Both the position numbers and the translations under genes were made by a program. From Rhabdophis nuchalis (lineage: Eukaryota; Chordata; Lepidosauria; Squamata; Natricidae): a DNA stretch of 64,000 nt. The stretch covers positions 146,948,962 through 147,012,961 of the forward strand of contig CM077644.1 of the NCBI GenBank assembly GCA_039707465.1, given 5' to 3'. The notes below the pieces were generated by a model. The model ran no database searches, was not told the origin of the DNA, and worked only from the letters and a program-made list of their open reading frames with translations. This document shows, piece after piece, positions 12,111-22,647 of this stretch. Position 1 is the first letter of the stretch; each line of letters begins with the position of its first letter.

Positions 12111-12306
12111 ATCGCTAATCTGAGAATCCTTCTTTGCATCTCTTTCCCAGAACACAGAAACAGAACATGCATTCTTTTCAGTTTCCTTCTGGTAGGATGT
12201 AGCTTACAAAGTGCTAGGCTTTGCCTAACCCATAGATGCATTCTGTTGGGGGATATCTCGGTTGGGAGACAGAAAAGCTGTGCAGCAGAATGTGCAGCTA
12301 GAGAAA

Positions 12307-12699
12307 TGTTGCTAGTAAACACACAAATAGTATCTCAGACACTGCTAGTAAAAAACAAATAGCTTTACTGGTGTTGTAAAACTAAACTACTGCTTCACAA
12401 GCAATGATAGTATATAGTGAGTCAAACAAAGTCCTTAACAAACAAACAATTGGTTAGAGTCGCAATTAATGATTCTTCCTTCTTCAAACAGTCAGTCACA
12501 GCAAACGAGCGGATAGCAATCAGCAGAGAGATCAAGCAGAGAGAGAGAATACGCTCTGCTGACTTCCTCTTATTGCCGAGATAATTACAGTCTCTTCTAT
12601 TTGCATTCAATTGCATTCAAACATCTTAAAGCAACAATGACCATTTGTCATCATGGTATTCTATATTGCCTACCCAACACTAGGAGTCTACTCCTAACA
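12307..12699 (-). mobile_element. Solo LTR (putative)
   Basis: On the minus strand it begins TGTTAGGAGTAG and ends TAGCAACA. A TATA-like 'actatatact' and an AGTAAA motif are present. The length of 393 bp is close to the other solo LTRs here. No clean TSD found, so the boundaries are provisional. Confidence 0.55.
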
Positions 12700-12867
12700 C
12701 ATTCCCTTAAGACTTAAGTAAACCTGTGTCCTCTTATTATTATAAAGTCTACTTCACCCATTCTTGGTCCGATCAGCTTCTATGGTATTCTCAGAAAAGC
12801 TGGTGCATATGGAGAGAACCCTTCAACACGTAACAATCTTTAAAGCCTTTGCAAGATGTCTTTAAGG

Positions 12868-13217
12868 GACACAGTGGCTCAGTGGCTAGGACGCTGAGCT
12901 TGTCAATCAGAAAGTTCGGCAGTTCGGTGGTTCAAAACTCTAGCGCTGCGTAACGTAAGCTCCTGTTACTTTTCCCAGCTTCTGCCAACCTAGCAGTTCA
13001 AAAGCATGTAAAAATGCAAGTAGAAAAATAGGAAACACCTTTGGTGGGAGGGTAACAGCGTTCTGTGCGCCTTTGGTATTTAGTCATGCCAAACACATGA
13101 CCACAGAGACATCTTTGGACAGCGCTGGCTCTTTGGCTTTGAAATGGAGATGAGCACCATCCCCTAGATTCGGGAACGACTAGCACATATGTGCAAGGGG
13201 AACCTTTACCTTTACCT
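12868..13217 (+). repeat. Sauria-type SINE
   Basis: The tRNA-like head has A-box 'cagtggctcagtggctagg' and B-box 'ggttcaaaactc'. The body is 'gctcctgttacttttcccagcttctgccaacc', and the tail ends 'aggggaacctttacctttacc'. Squamate Sauria SINEs share this tail with Bov-B LINEs. Other copies lie at 17598, 24023 (minus), 28848 (minus, partial) and 40938. Confidence 0.9.
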
Positions 13218-14165
13218 ATGATGTCTTTATTCAATGATGTTCTTAATATTAATTGTTTTAATGAAATGATTGTATTTAGCTGTTTTGTGGTTCTCTTTAA
13301 ATTACGAAATGCCCAAGTATATTGTATGAATGGCCACTAGGTAAATATCTCAGTAAATGCCTACATACATTTCCCATATTTGCATATCTTAAAGAAACAA
13401 GTGTCTATCACCTACACATGAATGCATATTCCATTTTTCAAATTTTCATGCACAAATGCTGTTGCTCATGTACCCCAAAGGCAAATAAAAAGGTATCAAC
13501 AGGATTGAAAGACTTCTTGAAATTTGTGTAAATAGTTAAACAGTTCTAAGCTAAAACACTCTGGAGAGATAAAGAAGCCTCAAAAATTGGCTTGCTAGAG
13601 ACACAGCTTAAAGCTCAGTGATCAAAAGTGGTGATGGGGGAGTCGGGGACGTGGGAGGTGCACTCCTAAAAATGGAGGAATCCAACAGGAACATGGTTTG
13701 CAATACCAACTGATACGGGGTGGAACTAGAGCTCTTCACACACTGTGGTTTTTTTGTTATAGCTATAATTGCAATCATGGCTACTGTCTCCTATTTCTTT
13801 CATCCCAATTATTGTATGGTAGGAGACTAACAGATACAATAGAGACCAGAAATTGACCAATTTTCTAAGGTACCAGACTGGGCAGACTTCTCCCTCCTTA
13901 TTTTAACACCATTGTTAAAAAAAACAAAAAAAAAAAACACCAAGTATACAGAAGGTGTTAAAAGTCCACATTTCTTGTTATTGGAACTTTTGTGCAGGGG
14001 GGGTGGGGAGTTTTGGTAATAAAATGCAGCCCTTTCCTAAAATACAGAATCAATCACCTCTGGTCTCTTGCTGTTTTCCCTGAGTTTTCAATTTCACTTC
14101 TATCTTTTCCATAAAATCGAACTGCAGGGAAGAAGAGAAGAAGGAAGAGGCCAGAGTTTGCTTTT
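13218..14165. other. No recognised feature
   Basis: Includes A-rich tracts near 13915-13940. No supported gene. Confidence 0.4.
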
Positions 14166-14176
14166 TGTGAGCTTTC

Positions 14177-14400
14177 TTTTATTTATTTTATTTTAATCAC
14201 TTTTATATCCCACCCTTCTCCACAAAGGACCCAGGGCGGCGCACAGGTATTTAAAAACATACAAAACAATAAATACAAAATTTAAAAACATATTAAATTA
14301 CAATCCTATGCTAAAATCCAAATTAAAATCTAAAATAGCCCTGACGGGAGGTTAGGCTAGGCCGGCTTGCTGAAAGAGATGTGTCTTTAGACACTGGCTT
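14177..14400 (-). mobile_element. L2 LINE 3' end
   Basis: In minus orientation: a TTTA-type tail, then 'cccacccttctccacaaaggacccagggcggcgcac' (the 3' UTR), then the reverse complement of the C-terminal LAGLA-like codons. 5'-truncated. Confidence 0.85.
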
Positions 14401-14745
14401 TCTACAGGTACCTTGGGTAGAACCACATAAATATAATAATAATATTAATAATATTTAATATTATTTATTCATATTGATATGTATTAATAACTAGCCAATA
14501 ACCTGGCGTTGCCTGGATATTTATTTATAGGGGAAAATGTCCAGACCAAACGTAATTTCTAATGTTGGATTTTCCCCCTTACCAGAGGGAGTCCCCTTGT
14601 GGAGTACTGTGAAACTGTTACCATGGCAATTCCACTACGCTGTACAGTAGAGGCCAGTATGGCAGTACGGCACAACAGACTGTATCTTAACAGAACACAA
14701 AACCCCGAGGTGTCTTATCCCCACAGTATTTTTCTCCAGAGAGTA

Positions 14746-15396
14746 CCGTATTTTTCAGAGTATAAGACGCACCTTTTTTTCTCTAAAAAGAGGCTGAAAA
14801 TCTGGGTGCGTCTTATACATCGAATACAGCATTTTTTTGCCTCCTGAAACCCCACCCCTTCACCAAAATGGCCACGTGCATACCCTTATGGAAGCTTCCA
14901 GAGAGCTCCTGGGGGCTGGGGAGGGCAGAAATGAGAAAAAAACAGGGAGTTTTTGCCCCCCCCCCAGCCCCCAGCAGCACTCTATAAGCCTCCATAAGGC
15001 TATGCAATTTTTTGACCAAAAAATGACCCCTTTTCATGAAAAAATTGGTCATTTTTTCCTTGTTTTGCCCCTCCACCCCCCCAGGAGCATTCTGCAAGCC
15101 CCCCCCCCCCCAAGGCTATTCATGCCTTTTATTTGAAAAAAAACGGGTCCATTTTCGCAAAAAATGGGCTGTTTGGGGGAGGTTTGCAAAGTGCAAATAG
15201 GTTTTTTTTCCCCCTTTTGGAAACCTGTTTAGTTAGAGTGATTGATGAGAATTACATTGGTCAAGTACTGTGCCTGAAGAAACAAAGATTTGTTCCAAAT
15301 GTGGTCAGTGATTTTCTTCTCCAGCACATGGGTAAATACACCGGGAAACATCTACCTACCTACCTACCTACTCTCTCTCTACCTACCTATCTACTG

Positions 15397-15465
<69 letters not shown>

Positions 15466-15711
15466 ATCCCTCTACCTACCTATCTACTCTCTCTCTCTCC
15501 CTACCTATCTACTGTATTTCTTTCTCTCTATCTCTATTTCTCTCACTCTATCCCTCTACCTACCTACCTACCTACCTACACTCTCTCTCTCCCTACCTAC
15601 CTACTGTATTTCTCTCTCTTTCTCTCCCTCTCTATCCCTCTATCTACCTACCTACTTTTTTAAAAAAAAATGCCTCTTCAAAACCTGGGTGTGTCTTACC
15701 GAAAAATACGG
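14746..15711. mobile_element. TA-flanked MITE inside Helitron
   Basis: Inverted ends CCGTATTTTTCAGAG... and ...GAAAAATACGG, with 'ataagacgcacc'-like subterminal sequence, are flanked by TA (14744-14745 and 15712-15713). The other Helitron copy, near 29290, has a single TA at the matching point, so it serves as the empty site. The interior is noncoding and carries a large pyrimidine microsatellite. A TA TSD suggests a Tc1/mariner-like element, but the superfamily is unproven. Confidence 0.75.
15350..15656. repeat. (CT)n / (CTAC)n microsatellite cluster
   Basis: About 300 bases of alternating CTAC/CTAT and CT runs. The long Ser-Leu and Tyr-Leu-Pro open frames that cross it are artefacts of the repeat. 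Confidence 0.95.
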
Positions 15712-15987
15712 TAAGTCATCTGTGTACTAAGTTTGGTTGAAATTGTTTGAGGCGTTCCAGAGTTATGCTGGAACATACACACACAGGTGCTTTTATAGAG
15801 ATTATTAATAAATAAAAATATTAATAACAATCTTAAAATCTTTATAACAATAATAGCAGGCATAAAACCTGAAGGTAATGTTAGAACACATCATTTCATA
15901 GTTCCATTTTTTCCCCCATTCAAGAAAACTATAGGATACATTTGGATTCTTTATAATATTCCAAAACTATCTCAAACAGGTATAAAT

Positions 15988-16211
15988 CAGGGGTAATCAA
16001 CCTTTTTATACCTACTGCCCACTTTTGTATCTCTGTTAGTAGTAAAATTTTCTAACCGCCCACCAGTTCCACAGTAATGGTGATTTATAAAGAAGGGAAG
16101 TCAATTAAATTTAAAAAAGGAAAGTGCTTCATTATCGGACAAACCCCTACCGCCCACCATGAAAGTGGAACGCCCACTAGTGGGCAATAGGGACCAGGTT
16201 GACTACCACTG
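15988..16211. mobile_element. Non-autonomous hAT element, 224 bp
   Basis: Ends CAGGGGTAATCAACC and GGTTGACTACCACTG with a perfect 8-bp TSD, GTATAAAT (15980-15987 and 16212-16219). Noncoding. Confidence 0.92.
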
Positions 16212-16219
16212 GTATAAAT

Positions 16220-16560
16220 AAAAGTGCAGGATAGCAAAGAAACTGAAAGATCTGATCTACTGTCAGAAATAACACAGCCATGTGGTGGAGAGGGGAGAAA
16301 TGAGGGGTTGATTTGAAACCGCAGGAGGAAAAGCAACAGAATGAATTAAATGAAGCATAAATACCAAACAATCAGCCAAGTCATCCATTCATTCCAAGTA
16401 GGGGGTAGGTTGATTGATAGGCATATGATCCTAGATGCTGGATGTGACAATTGAGTTTTTAAGATAATGGGAAAACAAGATATATTTTTTAAAAAGGGGT
16501 GGTGGTGGAGAAGAGAGTGGAAAACTGGAAAAAAAACCTGCTACTGCAGAACAAGGGGTG
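16220..16560. other. No recognised feature
   Basis: No coding sequence or repeat family recognised. Confidence 0.4.
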
Positions 16561-16565
16561 GTGGG

Positions 16566-16735
16566 CAGAGATGGGATTTACTTATCTTCCCTACCGGTGC
16601 GCAAATGTGAGTGCATGTGCCTCGCTTGCACATGCGCAACTCCTTCTGCGCATGTGCAATGCTCATGCATTATGTCGGGGCAAGGCAGCAGAGCCTCCTG
16701 CAGCTACTGCTACCGGTTCACCCAAACTGGAGAGA
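16566..16735. mobile_element. hAT-like fragment
   Basis: Starts CAGAGATGGGATTTAC and has 'ctaccggtgcgcaaatgtgag' with paired 'gcatgtgc' motifs. It resembles the GGGATT-type hAT elements at 2272, 44966 and 58600. The right end is unclear and no TSD was found. Confidence 0.5.
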
Positions 16736-16854
16736 ATTGGCTGATCTGGTGGGGGATGACAATCCAAGTGGCAATATCTTAAAGGCATCAATAATTGTGG
16801 TTAAAAGATAGGGGAAAGTTTTAGATCACAGACTAGGGGGGAACCCAACGATGT

Positions 16855-17045
16855 TTTTCCAACAGTCAACTGGACTTTCTTGGGTGTTTTTTTTTCTTTG
16901 AAAATGTTTCACTTCTCATCCAAGAAGCCTCTTTAGTTCTTGGATGAAAAACAAAATCTTTTCAAAGATTAAAACCAGAAAGTCTAGTTGCCTTTTGGGA
17001 AAAAGCACCTTTGGGACAGCCGTGACCTGGATGACTGAGAATCTC
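16855..17045 (-). mobile_element. Penelope-like family 2 fragment with inverted arms
   Basis: Imperfect arms at about 16867-16930 ('caactggactttct', 'ctttgaaaatg', 'ctcatccaagaag') and 16937-16990 ('ttcttggatgaaaaac', 'tttcaaag', 'agaaagtctagttg') form a long inverted repeat. At its apex, on the minus strand at 16903-16936, is a hammerhead-like core: CTAAAGA, stem GCTTCT with partner AGAAGT, then GAAAC. PLE identity is inferred from this motif and its similarity to other PLE 3' ends. Confidence 0.5.
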
Positions 17046-17378
17046 CAGAGGCATTTAACCTAAGTATGGGGAAGGGCAACAGAACTCTCTCAGTGGGATC
17101 TGTCCGGCTGAAAAGAGATGGGGAGATGTCAACCATCAGACCTGAAATAGGAGCAAAAAGGAGAAGGTAACCTTTGATCAACAACAAAGGAGCTTTCAAA
17201 GCTTCAGGTAAAAGCAAATATTGATCCAACAAACCTGGACAGCTAATGCCATCCTTGAGGCAGCAGCACGCACATTTGGGATGCTAAAAGGTGTCAAAAT
17301 GAAGGCATCAAGTGCTTTGTCAAGTGTCAGGGCAGTGCCCAAGCAATTGGTTTTTCTTGGATCCAGAAACAATGAGCC
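17046..17378. other. No recognised feature
   Basis: The frames at 17221-17439 and on the minus strand have no identifiable domain. Confidence 0.4.
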
Positions 17379-17386
17379 CTCTAGTG

Positions 17387-17549
17387 CAGGGATCCCCAAC
17401 CCCCGGGCTGCAGACCAGTGCCGGTCCGTGGCTTTATAGTAACTGGGCCGGAGTGAACCTCGGGTTCCATGTGACCGTCGAACCTGCGCACGGCCCAGTG
17501 TTTTTTACATGAAACTGGTCCCTGGTGCCAAAAAGGTTGGGGATCTCTG
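17387..17549. mobile_element. Non-autonomous hAT element, 163 bp
   Basis: Ends CAGGGATCCCCAACC and GGTTGGGGATCTCTG are flanked by CTCTAGTG (17379-17386) and CTGTAGTG (17550-17557), an 8-bp TSD with one mismatch. It is the same family as 60224-60746, in opposite orientation. Confidence 0.88.
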
Positions 17550-17597
17550 CTGTAGTGAATTCAGAGATTTTAAGCTCTCTTATTAATGCAAGCACAG

Positions 17598-17952
17598 GTT
17601 TGCGGTGGCTTAGTGGCTAAGATGCTAAACTTGTCAATCAGAATGGTTGGCAGTTCAGTGGTTCAAATCCCTAGCGCCACATAACGGAGTGAGCTCCCAT
17701 TACTTGTCCCAGCTTCTGCCAACCTAGCAGTTCAAACGCACGTAAAAAATGCAAGTAGAAAAATATGGACCACCTTTGGTGGGAAGGTAACAGTGTTCCA
17801 TGCACCTTTGGCATTTAGTCATGCCGGTCACATGACCATGGAAGCATCTTTGGACAGCGCTGTCTCTTTGGCTTTGAAACAGAGATGAGGACCGCCCACT
17901 AGAGTCAGAAACAACTAGCTCAGATGTGCAAGGGGAACCTTTACCGTTACCT
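17598..17952 (+). repeat. Sauria-type SINE
   Basis: Full-length copy with 'ggtggcttagtggctaag' A-box region, 'ggttcaaatccctagcgcc' B-box region and the 'gggaacctttaccgttacc' tail. Confidence 0.9.
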
Positions 17953-18011
17953 ATTAATGCAAGCAGATTTTAAAAGCATACAATAAAAAGCATACAATGC
18001 CAAGCAAGATA

Positions 18012-18378
18012 ATGTAGTCTTCAACTTATGACCACACTTAAGCCCAAAATTTATGTTGCTAAGTGAGACAATTGTTAAATTTTGTCCCACTTTACGACCC
18101 TTCTTGCCACATTTGTTAAATGAATCATTGCAGTTATTAAGTGAATCTGGTTTCCCCATTGACCGGAAGGTCATGAAAGGTGATCACATGACCCCAGGAT
18201 ATTGCAAACATCATAAATATGAATAAATATGTCAAGCACCCAACTTTTGATTGCATGACCATGCATGATGCTACAATGTGTGTTAGCATAAAAAATGGCC
18301 ATAAGTCACTTTTTTCACTGCTGTTGTAACTTCACATGGTCACTAAATGAATAGTTGTAAAGTTTAGAACTACCTCTG
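18012..18378 (+). mobile_element. Non-autonomous DNA element, same family as 4906
   Basis: Begins 'gtagtcttcaacttatgacc' and ends 'gtaaagtttagaactacctctg'. The interior has 'gttgctaagtgaga', 'gatcacatgacccc', 'gcatgaccatgcatg' and 'cataagtcac'. Noncoding. Confidence 0.7.
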
Positions 18379-18800
18379 TCCAAATATTTTTATAGGTTGT
18401 CAGGAGCTCCTTAATAATGGCAGCAGAGATATCCCAAAGGCAGCCAACTTCCCCATTACCCAATGCCAGGTTATGTCAGAAACTTTCAGCTTAAAGGCCA
18501 GTACTAGAGTTTCTACTGCAAGCTGGCACCATGATTTCATGGCCCTACTTCTATGATCATAAGCCTGCAAGACTTGTCTTTGTGAGAATCAAGAAACATA
18601 GCCTATTGATCTAATAGGTTCAATAGGTCCTATGGATCATAGCAGGTACCAGAAGAAAGAGATATGAACCAAAGTTTTCAGCTAGGATGATTTCAAAATT
18701 AAAAATTTACCAGAAATAATCCCGCTGAGCCATTGCTAACTGTGAAAACATGTTTTTGCAACCATGCACTTGTATTGATATGTTTAAAACAGGAAGAATG
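18379..18800. other. No recognised feature
   Basis: No coding region or repeat recognised. Confidence 0.35.
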
Positions 18801-18802
18801 AA

Positions 18803-19196
18803 ACTGTTGGAAATGAGGAACTGAAAGTAATGTACACAGGTGTTTACAGAAAGTGATAGTTAGTGAAGTTGGGAAGTGTGCATGTGGTTAGAAGAAAAGT
18901 ATAAAGGATAGGGTTTGAGATCAGCTTAGGGCCCTTTGATTTACAGGACCTGCTATTTGTCATTGGACCCCATTGCAATGGCTTGTTAATTCAAGTGTAT
19001 TGCTGCTATTATATCTTTTATATCTATTCATTTCTTAGGAATGTTCAAACTTATTAGAAACAATAAACCTCTGATCTTAAAGTAAGAATTATTGCTTGTG
19101 TTGTTGCCTTTGTTTCCTGTTGGAATTTTCTTATGATATCTTTGACTGGGTGACCGCATGCGGTTAGGATGAAACCCAAAATCTGTCTCTCACAGA
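18803..19196 (+). mobile_element. Putative solo LTR
   Basis: Begins TGTTGGAAATGAGG and ends TCTCTCACA. A TATA box ('agtataaagg') lies near 18898 and an AATAAA near 19060, in the order expected of an LTR. The flanks show no exact TSD, so this is provisional. Confidence 0.5.
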
Positions 19197-19332
19197 TGAA
19201 AAAGCTTCACAACTATGTGAAGATTCTTCCTTATTCAATAATTTCTTTTACAATATTTTTTTTTAAAAAGCAGGTTAGCTGAGAATGAGCGCTAAACTAA
19301 CTAAACAGATGTTTCTTACTATAAAAGGCAAT

Positions 19333-19700
19333 TTGGGTATGGCTAGACTAGAGAAAAGAAGGACTAGAGTTGACATGATAGCAGTATTCCAGTGTTTGAG
19401 GGGCTGCCGCAAAGAAGAGAGAGAGAACTTATTTTTCAAAGCACCAGAAGGCAGGACAAGAAACAAGGAATGTAAACTAATCATGGAGAGAAGCAATTAA
19501 GGAATTAAGGAGAAACTTCTTAACAGTGAGGGCAATTAACCAATGGAACAGCTTTCCTTCAGAAGTTGTAGGTCTTTCATCACTGGAGGCTTTTAAGAAG
19601 AGACGGGACAGCTACTTGTCTGAACTGGTGTAGGGTCTCCTGCTTGAGCAGGGGGTTGGACTAGAAGACCTCCAAGGTCCCTTCCAGCTCTATTCTGACA
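19333..19700 (+). mobile_element. CR1 LINE 3' end (older)
   Basis: Diverged CR1 C-terminal codons (RRTRVDMIAVFQCLRGCRKEE, then FFKAPEGRTRNK) with frameshifts. The 3' UTR is 'agggggttggactagaagacc...ctctattctgac'. Confidence 0.85.
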
Positions 19701-20550
19701 GAAATCAAAATATGTCACTAAACTCCTTGGAGTAACAATGGTCTTCTGTGGTGCCACTGCTATAGCCAGTACATTTTCCTGGCGCAGACAGAAGTTGTCT
19801 CCCACTCTCACCAAAAGCATCCCAGAACATGTCTTACAAACCCAGTTTGCTTTTGCTGCTCTCTGGACAGAGAATACCACCACTCCACCACCCAAACAAA
19901 GAACTGCAATGCTGCCCCTACTGCTTCCTTTTTAGAGGGCAATATTCTTAGAAATGAGAAGACAATACCAAAATACTGGTGCCTCATTGCTTCGCCTGCA
20001 GCCTAAAGCCTGTTTCTTTGACACTCGAAACATCTTTAAAAACCTAAATTCAGTTAAAGCGAGGAGCTTGGAAGATATCAAGGAAGGGATTTGGAAGCAC
20101 AAGCCCTGTCTGGCAGGCACAGCCTCGAGGCCTGTCCTTCTGCTTTCTGATTTCCATTCAAGGCACATGGATCTTGTGAGCAAGCAGCAACATGGTGATT
20201 AGGGGACAGTTCTGTTCACTCCATCATATGTCCTTCGGGTGGAAAGCGGGGGCGGGGGGGGACACATATTCCCAATGTAGCTGAAATGCAGGAAACCATC
20301 TGTGCGCTGAAATAAATCTCGTGAAGCCCGGTTCCTGGGAACAAACCGTTTCAATTCTCTTCCGCATCAATATCTTTGTTAAGAAGCTAAGAAGAGGGAC
20401 TCTGCCAAGGTTTCTTCTCTCTAATATGCCTGTTTTCCCTGAATGATTAATTCAAGGCTGCTACAATTCCAGACATTGGTCCTCATCAATCTGAGTTTTC
20501 GGCTGTTCCTTATCCTCATCAGTCAACCCATCACCCCCAGATTAAAGTGT
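19701..20550. other. No recognised feature
   Basis: Overlapping short frames on both strands, none with a known domain. Confidence 0.4.
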
Positions 20551-20555
20551 CCTTG

Positions 20556-20591
20556 CGTGTGTGTGTGTGTGTGTGTGCGTGTGTGCGTGTG
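20556..20591. repeat. (GT)n microsatellite
   Basis: GT dinucleotide run with two GC interruptions. Confidence 0.9.
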
Positions 20592-20814
20592 TTACATTTG
20601 TGCTGATAAATAAATAAAGGGAGACTAGTATAGATCTATTTCAAGCTATTTAGCTCTCATCAGCTAGCCACATCCCTATACTGGGATTTGAACCTGGGTT
20701 GTTTTTACATGTTAGGCAATTGTATTAGCTTCTAAGCCACAAGCTCTCCTTCCTTATCAGCTGAGCCAAGGAAATAATTAAGTGTTATGGCATACCGGGT
20801 GCTTTGACATAACA

Positions 20815-21165
20815 CTCTGTGTGTGTGTGTGTGTGTGTGTTCATAGATTTTCACGGTACAGGTATGCAGGTCTTGGCGTATTCGGGTCTTTTCCCATGTA
20901 AGATTGAGAGTATCTTGATGACGTTTCGTTGAGGTCCCACTCGCCATCTTCAGGATGGTAACTTCGGCTTCGTGCTTGTGCAAGAAAAGCGTGATCTGAG
21001 CTGCCGTCTCTCTATAAATATTGGTGGGGAGTGCTGGCTTTGTTGCTGTAAGCGGGTTGGTTGGCTATGTTGTTACTTCTTGATTAGTTGATGGAGTTGA
21101 TGTTTGCAGATTAGTCGGCTGTTTTGTAACATCCTGTGTGGCTGAGGTGCTAGCTGTTTGTGGGT
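20815..21165 (-). mobile_element. Penelope-like family 1, 3' end
   Basis: The reverse complement matches the noncoding 3' end of the PLE at 47678-48665: 'cagcaacaaagccagcactcc', 'atttatagagagacggcagctc', 'ctgaagatggcgag', 'gaaaagacccgaatac' and an (AC)n end. It includes the (GT)n run at 20815-20841. The hammerhead-like core is at 20920-20953. No coding part is retained. Confidence 0.75.
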
Positions 21166-21524
21166 GTGGGTGTGTGGGTGTGGGTGTACATATACATATA
21201 TGTATATATTCCTTAGGCGATTGTGAATGCAACAGAACAGAAAGAGAAACAGAAGACAATAGAAAGAACATAAGAACATAAGAACATAAGAATAGCCTTG
21301 CTGGAACAGGCCACAGCCCATCCAGAAGAAAGTGATATCCAATCACTGTATCTTTTCTAAGTCCTTATAGCTGCAGTGGCGAAAAAATCTCACCAAATGC
21401 CTCATGCTAGAATCCCAAAGGAACACAACACAAGCTAAACTAGTGTTCTTAGATGTGCTAGCATTTCTCTGCAAAAAAAAGGTTGTGATGAGACTGAGGG
21501 CTGTTCTCATGGCAGACATTAAGC
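21166..21524. other. No gene; dispersed repeat start
   Basis: Four 'aagaacata' units are followed by 'agaatagccttgctggaacaggcc' (21250-21320), the start of a common reptile dispersed repeat whose class I cannot name. The remainder is unrecognised. Confidence 0.4.
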
Positions 21525-21650
21525 CAGGGATGTCCAAACTTGGGAACTTTAAGATTTGTGGACTTCAACTCCCAGAATTCCCCAGCCAGCATAGCTTCAC
21601 TGGGAGTTGAAGTCCACAAGTCTTAAAGTTCCCAAGTTTGGACATCCCTG
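21525..21650. mobile_element. Palindromic hAT MITE, 126 bp
   Basis: Inverted arms 'cagggatgtccaaacttgggaac' and 'gttcccaagtttggacatccctg' are flanked by CATTAAGC (21517-21524) and CATTAAGG (21651-21658). It is a separate family from 1099-1233 with the same palindromic architecture. Confidence 0.88.
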
Positions 21651-21776
21651 CATTAAGGCCTTTTCTCTAGTGCGGAGGCTGGCAGGAAAAAATGTGGCAG
21701 CTTAAAGAAATGCTCCTCTCATGCCCCATCCCTGTTCTGCTTTGGCTGACTGTGGTTGCTGTCCACTGGAGAACTC

Positions 21777-22282
21777 TAGAAAGTTAGCACTTTCCTCTCC
21801 TCTCCTAAGAAAATGAGATATTTTAGGAAATATTAAAAGGGCAGAATATTTCCCCTAAAAGGGGGGAAGAAACTCATCCTCCCTACCTTTGTCAATGGGC
21901 CATTAACACCTTAGTCAGTCTATTCTACATAACAAAGATCTACCTCCTTCAGACAGAGCCATAATAGGAATTCTAAAGCCCTTTCATTACATCATCATCC
22001 AGCAAAGGCTCAACCAAGCCTGGGACTCAGGACAGCCTATAGAGTTGTCCCTGCATGGCCCCTGCATGGAAATCTGATAATCAATCGGAATATAAGCTCA
22101 AATTCAAAAGCCCAGGGAGGGCATAAAACCACGGCACCCTCAGCATCGCTTCCCTTTTTCCCCCAGTATCTCAAGCCATGTGATCCTGTTCATCAGTAAA
22201 CCTTCTTTCCAAGCAACTTCCATGAATCCAGTGTCTTTTTGCTCACTTGGAACTGAACCCAGAAGGATGTTTCTTCCAACAG
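21777..22282 (+). mobile_element. LTR family B, copy 1
   Basis: Homologous along its length to 27879-28488, from 'aaagttagcac' to 'gatgtttcttccaaca'. TATA-like 'gcataaaacc' near 22118. No TSD and no internal coding region found. The LTR class is inferred from the TATA position and the CA end. Confidence 0.5.
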
Positions 22283-22487
22283 AAGCATAAGAAGTGGAGA
22301 GCACTTTCTCTGGTGCCAGTCTCTTGGGATGACCCATCTAATCCCATAATGAGATGATTCCCTGGATCAACAGAGCTGCTCTCTGATACTTCTCTCCCCA
22401 GTCCTTCTCCTGCCTCTCTTGAAGCAGGGAGGAGAAAAGTGCTTGGTCTCAATAAAGGAGAATCTATGTCTTTCAGGGTTGAAATGA

Positions 22488-22640
22488 GGGGTCCTTGGTG
22501 CTCTCTCTGAGCTCAGTTGTTTTCTTGCAGAAGTTTCATTACCCAAACTAGGTAACATCATCAGTGCTCGCAATCAAGCTCAGAGAGCACCAAGGACCAT
22601 CAAGATACTTGGTGTCTCTACTCTCATCACTCAGCTTGAC
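22488..22640 (-). mobile_element. Penelope-like family 3 fragment with hammerhead-like core
   Basis: Inverted arms at 22490-22513 and 22577-22598 ('ctctgagct' and 'agctcagag' cores) flank a minus-strand hammerhead-like core at 22530-22564: CTGATGA, one base, stem GTTACC pairing with GGTAAT, then GAAAC. PLE assignment is by motif and similarity to PLE 3' ends. The solo LTR at 22648 lies immediately downstream. Confidence 0.55.
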
Positions 22641-22647
22641 TTGTTTT

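Larger units (their letters stand above)
14491..15801 (-). mobile_element. Non-autonomous Helitron
   Basis: Read on the minus strand it begins TCTCTATAAAAGCACC after an A. It ends with an imperfect hairpin (CCAGGCAACGCCAGG, one A-A mismatch) and CTAG followed by T. TC...CTRR ends, a subterminal hairpin and insertion between A and T are Helitron hallmarks. There is no Rep/helicase. The body is shared with the plus-strand copy at 29157-34755. The TA-flanked MITE at 14746-15711 is nested inside. Confidence 0.8.

Noticed and set aside
15133..15730. Long overlapping open frames rich in Ser/Leu and Tyr/Leu/Pro
   Set aside because: They are translations of the CT and CTAC microsatellite inside a MITE, with no non-repeat domain.
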